Origin: Agapanthus africanus
Lineage: Eukaryota > Streptophyta > Magnoliopsida > Asparagales > Amaryllidaceae
Assembly (NCBI GenBank): GCA_030015575.1
Contig: JASDDO010000028.1
Span: forward strand, 27,135,154-27,199,153
DNA length: 64,000 nucleotides
Direction of reading: 5' to 3'
In this document: positions 34,638-44,704 of the stretch, in pieces
Numbering within the stretch: position 1 is the first letter of the stretch
How the letters are laid out: each line of letters begins with the position of its first letter
Notes under the pieces: generated by a model
The model's database searches: none
Seen by the model: the letters and a program-made list of their open reading frames with translations, nothing else
Told to the model about the DNA's origin: nothing
Translations under genes and position numbers: made by a program

Positions 34638-37600
34638 TGTAACAACTCCAATTTTTGTATACCAAAATTTGATTTAAAATTGAAGTATACTTGGAGTATT
34701 AATGTTGCTGATAACACTTTAAGTATCTATCTCTTTACAATAATTACAAGAAAGAGCTTGTAGCTCATTGGTAATACCTTGCACTGCTGAACTAAGCCAC
34801 CAGAGTTCGAATCCCATACCCCACATTATTTTTATTATTGATTTTTTAAAAAACCTTTAGAATACCAAGAGTTTACACGTGCATATCTCACAAAAACCCC
34901 ACTACACCCAAAGATGTAACACTTGCAGAGGGTAGATGGACCGTCGGGGGAGATCCAGGTCACCGGACTCGGTCGGGAATCGGCCAACTCGGCCTTGACT
35001 CTGCCGACTCAGTGATCCGACCGAGTCACGGCCGAGTCACCCCCTTTTAGGCCGATTCCGGCAAGGGTCACAACATGAAAGTTGTGTCTTTTGGTATTCC
35101 CTACTCACCTGCAAAGTTTCAGCCCAATCCCACTTCCAGAGATCTTTAAAACCCCCAATTACTCCACTTTTAATACATTTTTATTACATTTTATCACATT
35201 TTTATTTTTTAACTTTTCATCTACCCTAACCCTAACCCTAGCCTAGCCCTATATAAAGGCCCCTACCCTCTACCTTTTCCCCTCACAACTCTAAGCATAC
35301 TCTCTAAAACTCTTGAGAACTTGGTGCAAAGAGCGAGAAGCGAAGCGCTGCCGAAACCGACGACGGATTCCGGCGACCGGATCAAGACCGACGTGACGTT
35401 TCCAACGAATCGGCAACCACCACACCTTTTAGAACGCTTAGCTTGTCCAAACCCGTAAGTCCCAACCTTCTACCTCTCTTTTCTATATTTGCAAAATACG
35501 ACTTTTTGAAACCCGACGGAAATCGGACAAACCGATTTCCGATTCGGTTTTTCTTAAAAATTCCACTTGTCACCTAATACATATTATCAACCCTCTTGCA
35601 TGTTGACTATTAATCACCCTTAAATCAAATTTAATTGTACTTTTCCACATGAAATGATAAGTTCTTTAGAAAACCGTATTTCTTGCATAAAAATACCATC
35701 AAGTTAAATTTTAATGTTCTATTTAGATACCCCACTCCTAATCATGTTTATTTTGATAACAAAACTTGTTTCATTCAATTTGGATGAAATTTCACACATG
35801 AAATGATAACGTTTATGGAAACCGTATTCTTGCACTTTAATACCCTTAACTTTAACATAACTCATTTCACCTTGAAACTTCACCAAAACTTAATATAAGT
35901 CACGGGGTAATGACCTACCCTTACACACACTCATTATAACCCTAATTGCTGAATAACAAAATACAGAATACGATATTATAGGACTTTTTCACTAAAATAC
36001 CATAACCTTTATAACTTTTAGTTTAACCCTTAAATTGTAAACTTTTCTAAATAAAACTTATATAAAATGAAAGCACGATTGGTCATGGACATCGATCGTT
36101 TATCTAAACTGTCTTGTGGGTCTAGGCAAGTGTGTCTAAGGCTAGTGGTTTTTAATTAGGCCCACGACTGTGGTTCCTTCCCACTTACCTGGCACTTACC
36201 TGGCTGCATGATGGTGAAGAGGCGATTTGAGGCTCTAATGATTCATCGTTTAGACCATAGAATATAGGTTAGATGGTCTAGGAAACCCTAACAACTAAAA
36301 TATGGAGAACTATATACTTTTACAAATAAATACCCTATATTTAGAAAATCTTTTCCCTAAATTAAAAGTATTTATAAAACCTGAGCAAAGTGCCATTACA
36401 ACCCATTCGTGGGGAACCTGTTAGGGATAGCACGGTTCATCGTGCACCCGCAGGCTAGTAGTGCGAGATTCAGACCTCCGCAAGGAGCATTCGGTCTCGA
36501 AAGGTTTAAATACAATATTTAAGGAAAGTAATATTTTTTGTAAATAAAATATTCATTTAAAAATCATTTAAGTGTTTTATTATATATAATTATCATTTAA
36601 ACACTTATTTTGTTATAATATCAAGTTTCCACTTTTTCCTAAAAATCATAGATTAAAAGTTACATTAAAATACCACGAATTTCAAATAAACAATTAATAC
36701 TTTTATTAGGATATATTCACTAGAATAACACAAATAAAATTCACATCCATTACAATAATAAAGACGATTATTAAATACTTGAGGTATATTTTGAAAACTA
36801 TACAAAAGTACTTTTTACATAAAACCCCCTCAAGTTTCACAAATTACAATAAGGCCCCTAGCTAATATTGAACTTCAAATTATCTTTCTTTTAGTCTGAC
36901 TCGGGTTAGAGTCTGACTAATTCTGACTTGAATATAATTCAAGTCAATCTATATTTCAATCATATTCCAACACAACTTGAAATCATGAATCCCTGAATAC
37001 AGTTAACAATATATTCATTTTTGACTGAATCAAACCATGGATATTCATTCCATTATCCTGATATTCCATTTACCTGATTATACAGTTGCAACATGTTTAC
37101 TGATATCATGGTTTTGGTCAGTCACTCAATTTACATATTCCATTACTACAATATTGTTAAAACATTACGGGGTTTAAAGGGGTAGATTGGTACGGAAGAT
37201 GTTAAAAGTGGAATGAGGTGGTCAGATTAAGACACCTAACATGAATACTGTTGCTGTTGTACCGTGGCATAACGGTTCCTTGTACTCTCCGTTTGCACTG
37301 ATCTCTAGCATATAGAGATCCCCCTCGTATACACTGGCATTCTTCTGTACCAAGCTACAAACAACTGCGTTAAACAATATTCCATAATATTCTACAACAT
37401 AATACTCTAGAAAATACTGTTACTCTGCCATTCTCACTCCACTTTTCTTTGGGACTTACCGAGCGACCTGTTCGCTGACGACATTCTATTTCTTTCTTCT
37501 TTGAATGTCGTCAGGTGCGTTGGACCAAGTTGAGACCGAGCCAACAACTGAAGATTTGGAGCAGTTCCAAGAAGATCCAGAGCTCTAGACTTTGTACTTG

Positions 37601-37852
37601 TTCTTTCCAGTATTTCCTTTTATTATTATGCCACTGTTTAGGCATTGCTTTCTTTTTTCATTCCAGTTGTATTTTCATTTCATGCATTGTATAAAGAATG
37701 TTATTAATAAAAGTTGCTGTTATCTCAATCTCATTTGTCTCTTGTGATTATTTTATATTGCTTAGTTACGCTTAGCGTATGTACTTCTGAGTACATACGT
37801 AGCGGGCCTCGTCACGACCACTTCGCCGTACATTGGGAAGCGGGGCGTGACA
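34638..37852 (+). repeat. Gypsy LTR 3 (shared by units 2 and 3)
   Basis: Same ends and features as LTR 1. It carries the fewest private changes of the three by eye (about one, CTCTGCCGAC near 35000), so it may be closest to the ancestral LTR. TATA box 35250-35257, tRNA-like segment 34752-34825, U5 hairpin 37776-37799. Confidence 0.92.
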
Positions 37853-38064
37853 GGTTTTGTTGGTGGCCCATGCAGGTCAGAGCTGTATGAATCCCTATCA
37901 TGCAGTTCTGGTCTGCGTGAACAACCTAAGCAATGTAACACAAGAAACAGCAACTAAAACATTCTTTACAATTCATGTTATTTGAATCTTACAAGTCTTT
38001 ATTCCTTGAATCTTATCATTTCATGTATTTGAATCTGTCCTAATCCAAATTTTTCTTCAGGATT

Positions 38065-41020
38065 ATGGATTCCCCAAACAATTCCCCGAACAACACCAGC
38101 ACCAATGCCAACAACACCCCTTCAACACTACCTCTCACTCCAGTTGTTCCCGCACCATCCACTGAGCAAACCATGCTTTTCGATGCGATCCGCAGTCTGC
38201 TAGAGGGACAGCAACAACTTCTGAGTCGTTCTGAGACAGATGCACCGGGAATCAAACAGTTCAGAGCGTTGCACCCGAAGCAATTCTCGGGAAAAGGGAG
38301 CCCTCTCGAAGCAGAAGAATGGGCGCAAAGTATTGAAGATGATCTGGCAGCAGCTCAAGTGCCAGATAATGCTTGGGTCCGTGTAGCGAAGCTACAGCTC
38401 ACGGACAACGCTCGAAATTGGTGGAAGGCGGAAGAGACCCGTCTAGCCCAGCCGATTGAATGGAAAACATTTCGCGAGAAGTTCGACGCGAAATATTTCC
38501 CTGTGACCGCCAGGTTCGCTATGGAACAGCAATTTATTCACCTACAGCAAGGATCAATGTGGGAGAAATCTGTAGATGAATATGATGCTGAGTTTACTAT
38601 GTTGAGCCGGTAAGATCTGTCACAGTAGTTCATTTTTTAATATCACCTACTACACAGCTAACACAACCTTTAAACAGATTCGCGGCACACCTGATACCGA
38701 CGGACGAGATCAGAGCCCGTCGTTTTCAGCAAGGTTTGGACACCGAAATCAAGGCTGCTCTAGCCACCGGGAAGTTTTTGACTCACGAGGAAGCCCTGGA
38801 AGCTGCCCGCAGTTACGAGGCAGTGATAAAAGAGAGGGGAAGACCTCACTCTGTAGGAGTCAAGCGTCCTGCCAACCAGATGGCAGGTGGAGCCACGTCC
38901 AGACCATCCTTCGTGCCGAGGCGTCCCGGAGTACCAACTCATCACCCTAGCCCAGCCTTTTGCACCTACTGTAAGAGAAAGGGACATATGATGAAGGATT
39001 GCCGTCGAGCCAACCGCCTTTGCTTGATCTGCGGTTCAGCCACTCATGACATTGGATCTTGTCCTCAAAGGCAGAACTCAGTTGCTGCAAACCGGCCAGC
39101 AAACAACTATCAGCAGCGACCAGCTCTTCCAGCACCTGCTACCAGACTTGCACTGCCTGCCCCACCTAGAGGACCACAAGCTGCACCACCTCCTCGACAG
39201 TTCCATCAAGCACAAAGAAACGTTCAGAGGAATGCTCCTCAGGCCAGGAGGAATGTGCCGAAGCGCCAGGCTTTTATGATGTCTGTTGAAGAAGCTGAGG
39301 CCACTGGCCAAGTCATTACTGGTAAATTTCCTTCCCAAATTTATCTTCTAGTTTTGGTTACCTACACACTTTCCCTATACCTAAAACCTATCCCATATAC
39401 CTTAGGTATAATTCTAGTAGCTTCACTACCTGCACTTGCACTGTTTGATACTGGAGCATCCCACTGCTTTATGTCGCAACGGTTTGTCCGAACCCATGCG
39501 ATTCCAGTCTCACCGCTCGTATCCTGCTGGAACGTCAGTTCCGGAAATGGTGTTCTAAAGGCAACTATGGGATACAGCATGTGTCCGGTCATCGTCTGCA
39601 GTCGAGAATTTTACGCTGACTTCAAAGTACTGGACATACCGAACTTTGATGTGGTTCTAGGAATGGACTGGCTTGGAACCTTTTATGCTACCATCGACTG
39701 TCGCCAAAGGAGGGTAGTATTTGAGATTCCAGATCATCCGATCTTTTACTTTAAGAGTGGAGACCGTACATTGGAGCCAAGCACTTACAAAGCAAAGCCA
39801 AGGGAAGCAATAGTTGCGGCAGCTCATGCAGAAGAAGAAGCAAGACCGGAGGTAGTTCGAGAGTTCGATGACGTATTCCCTGACGATATATCAGGTTTGC
39901 CTCCTGATCGAGCTCTTGAATTTAGCATTGACTTAGTACCAGGAGCACAACCAGTAATCAAAGCACCCTATAGACTAAGTCCGGAAGGATTGAAGGAAGT
40001 ACGAACACAGTTGGACGAATTACTGGCGAAAGGATGGATTCGTCCCAGCACTTCAAGTTGGGGAGCACCTGTACTGTTGGTGAAGAAGAAGGAAGGTTCA
40101 TATAGAATGTGCATCGACTATAGAGCCTTGAACGAAGTTACTATTAAGAACAAGTATCCACTTCCGCGCATCGACGACTTATTCGATCAGCTAAGTGGAT
40201 CTTGTGTCTTCTCTAAACTAGATCTTCGTTCAGGTTATCATCAAGTGAAGGTCAAGGAAGCTGATATTCACAAAACAGCTTTCAGAACTCGCTATGGACA
40301 TTACGAATTTCTAGTAATGCCATTTGGAGTGACCAATGCACCAGCAATTTTCATGAATCTTATGAACCAAGTCTTCCGGGAGTATTTAGACAGGTTCGTT
40401 GTCATCTTCATCGACGACATCCTGGTATATTCTAAGAACCGGAAAGAGCATGCGGAGCACTTACGAATTGTCCTGGAAACTCTTCGACAACATAAGCTTT
40501 ATGCCAAATACAGCAAGTGCGAGTTTTGGTTAAAACAAGTTGGTTTCCTTGGACACATCGTATCAGGAGAAGGAATTTCTGTGGATCCAACAAAAGTCTC
40601 AGCAGTCAGCGAATGGCCTACACCAAAGTCTGTGAAGGATATTCGGAGTTTCTTGGGTTTAGCTGGATATTACAGAAGATTCATTGAAGGCTTTTCGAAG
40701 ATAGCAACACCCCTGACCAAGCTCACACGAAAAGATGAAGAATTTGTGTGGTCAGAAGCATGCGAGCAAGCTTTCGTAGAACTTAAGTCGAGACTGACTT
40801 CTGCACCTATTCTTGTAATACCGGATCAATCTGGAGGATTTGAAGTGCATTGCGATGCATCCGGTAAGGGATTAGGATGTGTTCTACATCAGCACGGTAA
40901 GGTTGTGGGTTATGCTTCAAGACAACTGAAGACTCATGAGCGCAATTACCCGACGCATGATCTAGAGTTGGCAGCCGTTATTTTTGCTCTTAAAATTTGG
41001 CGCCACTACTTACTTGGCGA
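38065..41020 (+). pseudogene. gag-pol: Gypsy gag-pol, unit 3, truncated in RNase H
   Basis: Exons 38065-38609, 38678-39321 and 39406-41020 match units 1 and 2 almost perfectly, with gag, protease and RT intact. Sequence identity stops after CTTGGCGA at 41020, where RNase H should continue with [10 protein letters not shown]. An open frame runs on by chance to 41165 in unrelated DNA. Integrase, chromodomain and a 3' LTR are all missing. Gag at 38522 keeps the ATG of unit 1 rather than the AAG of unit 2. Confidence 0.92.
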
Positions 41021-41316
41021 CTGTCATGTCTCTAATCCCTTCGGGGGATGGACAAGACGTCTTCAAGTAATCTTCCAGGTGATATTACCGTCGAAAGAGC
41101 AAGCGTTAGGGATATTCCATGTCGCTTTTTACTTGAGGTTAGGCTCAGTTTGGGAGCCCCGATGAGTCATGATCACTCCGCGCTGGAGTGGGATGATCTC
41201 CGATTGTCTTTCAAGTCTCATTTGAGTTGCCGTCAAGACCCTGAATCTAGGGATCTTCTTTTGCTTCGTTTGTTGACATTGTGTCTGCAATATTACGACG
41301 AATGTAGAGATTGTCT
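41021..41316. other. Unassigned sequence after the gypsy array
   Basis: No gene or known motif is seen. ATGTC at 41026-41030 equals the five bases before the first LTR (18175-18179), which could be a target duplication or chance. It probably belongs to the PMD-type element. Confidence 0.35.
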
Positions 41317-41320
41317 CTGG

Positions 41321-41850
41321 GTTGTCTGTGAACCGTCGATATTTGGAACTAGGGGACTTTGTCATAGCTCCGTTTGTTGATGTCGCGTCTACATCCTGCT
41401 GGGGGGAGGAAGAACGCTGTTGTTGATCTCTAGGCTGTAGATATTGCCGTCGAGACTTGGAACTAGGGACTCTGCCATGGTTCCGAGGTAGTCTTTAGGT
41501 TGTCTGTGAACCGTCGAGATTTGGAGCTAGGGGACTTTTCCATGGCTCCGTTTCTTGATGTCGCGTCTGCATCCTGCTGGATGGAGGAAGAATGTTGTTG
41601 TTGATATCTAGGCTGTAGATATTGCCGTTGAGACTTGGAATTGACTCCGCCATGGCTCCGAGGCAGTCTCTCAGTTGTCCGTGAACCGTCGAGGTTTGGA
41701 ACTGGGGGACTTTGCCATGGCTCCATTTTGCTGACGTCGTATCTACTTCCGGTTGGAATGAGAAGGAACGTCGTTGTTGATTTCTAGGCTATAGATGTAA
41801 CCATCGAGATCTGGCTTCCTTTTGACGAAGCCCGGTGGGGTAATATGGTT
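41321..41850. repeat. Tandem repeat, about 178 bp x 3
   Basis: The phrase GTTGTCTGTGAACCGTCGA begins at 41321 and 41499 and recurs with one change at 41674. Units share ACTTTGCCATGGCTCCG, GATGTCGCGTCTGCATCCTGCTGG and TAGGCTGTAGATATTGCCGTCGAGA-like segments with moderate divergence. There is no coding potential. Confidence 0.75.
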
Positions 41851-41919
41851 CCCTTTCCGTTTGTGCCCATGGATTGTATACGGGGGTCAATGTGATCTTA
41901 CCTGTAGGGCAAAAGTTTC

Positions 41920-42190
41920 ATTTTTTTTTGTTTTTTTTCCGCGATGCTCTATCATTTCAGCTTTTTATATCGCGAAAACCACGATTTCCCAATCATTTCG
42001 GCTATTTATTTCGCGGTGCCCAATCATTTCGGCTGTTTTTCCTTTTTCTTTACTCGCTGCTTTTTATAGCGAGTTGCCCAATCATTTCGGCTATTTTTAT
42101 ATGCATATATTTTACTCGCTGATTTTTGTTGCGATTTGCCCTATCATTTCGGTTATTTCATATGCATTTTTGGCTCGGTGATTTTTGCTG
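41920..42190. repeat. Irregular repeat with ATCATTTCGGCT and hairpins
   Basis: ATCATTTCGGCT or a close form occurs five times (about 41951, 41992, 42023, 42082, 42144). Between copies are hairpins such as ACTCGCTGCTTTTTATAGCGAGT (42052-42074), with varying arms. A poly-T run (41920-41938) opens the block. Confidence 0.6.
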
Positions 42191-42200
42191 CGAGTATGGA

Positions 42201-42450
42201 ACTTGAAGTCTGATACCAATCTCAGCATCAACATCGCTGCGACTGGAATATGGCCAGGAGCGAATCATCATTTGCCATGAAAGGACTTGTAATTTGATAC
42301 CAATCTGGGCATCAACATCGCTACCACTGGGATTGTTTCCAGGAGCGAATCATCATTTTCCATGAAAGGACTTGGAATTTGATAGCAATCTAGGAATCAG
42401 CATCGCTACCACTGGGATTGTTGCCAGGAGCGAATCATCATTTGCCTTTG
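42201..42450. repeat. Tandem repeat, 84-85 bp x 3
   Basis: Units begin at 42201, 42285 and 42370 with ACTTGNAATTTGATACCAATCT-like sequence and share ATCATCATTTGCC. The units differ at several positions, so the array is not new. No function is evident. Confidence 0.75.
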
Positions 42451-43050
42451 TCGATTCAAACGAAGGTGGCTTAGCAAATAGGGTCAGGATCCTGTCGACT
42501 AAGGCTTTTGACTTCATGAGCCGTAAGGGTCTTATAAAGGTGTTTCTCCCTACGAGTCGTGAGGATTTCGTAAGTGTGTTTTCTCCTTAGAAGTCGTAAG
42601 GATTCCTAAGTGTATGTTCTCTTATAAGTCGTAAAGATCTTACAAGACTGTTTTCTTCTTATAAGTCGTGAGGACTTACAAGTGTCGTTCACCACATGAG
42701 GACATTCCTCGTCGTTGGTGGGACTTGGTGAGGGGAAATGTTTATTTGTGCCCGTGGATTTTATACAAGGGTCAATATTGAACCGCTTGTAGGGAAACTT
42801 GGGGAGTGTGATGGCTTAAGAACAGGTTCAGATCCCTGTAGCTTAAGGCTTTTGAATCCTACGGGCCACGAGGGTCTCATAGAAGGAATTCTCCTTACGA
42901 GTCGTGAGGATCTCTTAAGTGTAATTTCTCCTTAGGAATCATGGGGATCCTTAAGTGTGTTTCTCCCTTTTGTGAGTCGTAAGGATCTCACGCGGGTGTT
43001 TTCTCCTCATAAGGTCGAGAGGACCTTACAAGTGCGCATGATTTTTTTTA
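42451..43050 (+). repeat. 3' hairpin array of PMD-type element (second block)
   Basis: The block repeats the motif seen at 17.7 kb: GGCTTAGCAAATAGG, then hairpins with GTCGTGAGGA-like loops separated by TGTTTTCTCC. CTACGAGTCGTGAGGATTTCGTAAG (about 42551) is typical. A second round starts near 42730 with a GTGCCCGTGGATT phrase. Confidence 0.7.
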
Positions 43051-43600
43051 TGAGTCTGCGCCATTTCGGGTTTTCACGAACTCGCCGGCAATCCTACTGT
43101 TTTTACTCACGGGGCCCTTTCGGGTTTTCATCCGTGCCCATTTCGCATGTGGACGTACCGTTTTTTTTACATCACGGTTCTCCGCCGAAAGGCCGGGAAG
43201 ACAAACGTCTCGCCTAAATTTGGGGGCAGATACTATTTGGTTTGATCCGTCCACCTCTCTGAAGATGCCAAGTTGATTTATGGCACCGTGTATCGGAGGT
43301 TTAGACGGATGCGGCCGTTGTAGCAGACTTCGTCAGATTCCTCCTCATTTGAGGGGTTTTTTTTTTATTGTGGAGACGCTCTTCCATGCAGGCGCAATCC
43401 CCAGCAATTAATTACGCTACCGCATCGCGGTAACAACTTTCTCCTTCTCCATATGGTCACTTAGTGTCGTGTGTGTTTGTTTATTTTTGGTTGCCCGTGG
43501 ATTGTATACGGAGACTAATTTATGTTGTCGCCCGTAGGGCTTGGATTAGTACAAATCCGATTTTCTTAGATTTGGGTTGGGTTTACGGATCGTTAATCTC
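43051..43600. other. Unassigned region, possible element boundary
   Basis: A purine-rich AAATTTGGGGGCAGATA (43215-43231) resembles a polypurine tract, followed by CACCTCTCTGAAGA, a phrase seen again near 43988. This could mark the boundary between PMD element A and an LTR of element B, but I could not fix the ends. No gene is seen. Confidence 0.35.
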
Positions 43601-43745
43601 ATTTGAGACTAAGATCAACTTAAACATTTGTTAAGGATACGTTAGTCTAATTTTAGACTAAGATCAACTTAACAATTTGTTAAGGATACGTTAGTCTAAT
43701 TTTAGACTAAGATATACTTAACAAGATCATTTAAATCCAACAAAA
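43601..43745. repeat. Direct repeats made of two hairpins, about 64 bp x 2-3
   Basis: Each unit contains TTAGTCTAATTTTAGACTAA and CTTAACAATTTGTTAAG, both inverted repeats, followed by GATACG. The first unit is divergent. No coding. Confidence 0.65.
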
Positions 43746-43767
43746 GAGCATTTGAGCTCTATTGTTT

Positions 43768-43968
43768 TAGTTTAGGGACATTGCGGTCCAAAAGTTTAAG
43801 GACATCATAGTCCATGGAGTTTAAGGACATTATAGTCCATAGTTTAAAGACGTCATATTCTGTAAAGTTTAAAAACATCATAGTCTATGAGTTTAAGGAC
43901 CTCACAGTCCGTAAAGTTTAAGGACATCATAGTCCATGAGTTTAAGGACCCCACAGTCCGTGGAATGT
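43768..43968. repeat. Eight 25-bp repeats, each a small hairpin
   Basis: The unit is close to AGTTTAAGGACATCATAGTCCATG, in which GGAC and GTCC pair around six bases. In the units GGACCTCACAGTCC and GGACCCCACAGTCC the centre changes while the arms stay. Two units have decayed arms. Confidence 0.75.
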
Positions 43969-44330
43969 CTGGTTGTCGGGACCCGTCACCTCTCTGAAGA
44001 CGTTGAAGGATTACAACGACATATATCAGAGGAGTGAAGAGATGTACCCTTGAACCAATATTGGTTGGGAGATCTGTAGTCCAATTTGGGACTAAGATCA
44101 AAGATATATGAGCATATGGGCTCAATTAATCTGAATTAGGGATCTATGGCCAACTTGGGCTCGGCCCATTCGGTTAAAATGTTGGACATTTAATTAGGCT
44201 CAGTCCTTTTTCATTTAACAATGCTGAGCATTGGTTTGGGTTCTGACAATTATTTTTGTCTTTTATTGAGTGTTGAGCACTCATTATGGCTCTGGGCTTT
44301 ATCATTAAAGAACAAGTTATGTTCTCTCAG
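43969..44330. other. Non-coding stretch upstream of the 76-bp repeats
   Basis: It holds the CACCTCTCTGAAGA phrase (about 43988) and AT-rich sequence with small inverted repeats. No gene is visible. Confidence 0.35.
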
Positions 44331-44635
44331 TGCACACGTGAGGAGCACGTAGCGCGCCTGGCGCTGAGTGCCAGTCAATGAGCGCAGAGTGGTTCTTGTA
44401 ATGTAGCGCACACGTGAGGAGCACGTGGTGCGCTCAGCGCTGAGTGCCAGTCAATGAGCGCAGAGCGCTTCTGCTGAAGCAGCGCACACGTGAGGAGCAT
44501 GTGGCGCGGTTGGCGCTGAGCGTCAGTCAACGAGCGTAGAGCGCTTCTGGTGAAGTAGCGCACATGTGAGGAGCACATGGCGCGCTTGGCGCTGTACGCC
44601 AGACTTGGAGCGCTCATGCGCTTCTTTAAATTTGG
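44331..44635. repeat. 76-bp tandem repeat x 4 with G-boxes
   Basis: GCACACGTGAGGAGCACGT starts at 44332 and recurs at 44408, 44484 and 44560, exactly 76 bases apart. Each unit has one or two CACGTG or CATGTG cores, GGCGCTGAG and AGTCAATGAGCGCAGAG. More CACGTG pairs follow at 45470-45590, within 400 bases of the TATA box. It may be an upstream regulatory array. Confidence 0.75.
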
Positions 44636-44704
44636 AGCGCTATTCGTTAGATTTGGAGCGCTGAAGCGCTTCTTTTAATTGAAGCGCTATGGCTCTTTTT
44701 AGAC

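Larger units (their letters stand above)
18180..41020 (+). mobile_element. Tandem Ty3/gypsy array with shared LTRs, 8229-bp period
   Basis: Three LTRs (18180, 26409, 34638) and three internal regions follow head to tail, each LTR serving as the 3' LTR of one unit and the 5' LTR of the next. The period is exactly 8229 bp both times. By eye LTR1 and LTR2 differ at about 10 of 3215 bases and LTR1 and LTR3 at about 4. The third internal region stops at 41020 inside RNase H. The flanks on both sides are PMD-element repeats. Unequal recombination between LTRs is the simplest origin; a collapsed or expanded assembly must also be considered. Confidence 0.9.

Noticed and set aside
41021-41165. Gag-pol fusion to a new C-terminus in gypsy unit 3
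   Set aside because: The 48-codon extension is unrelated non-coding DNA read through by chance after the truncation point.
42052-42181. Hydrophobic Phe-rich small protein (119 residues from 41822)
   Set aside because: Produced by T-rich tandem repeats; no conserved start and no counterpart in the other element copy.
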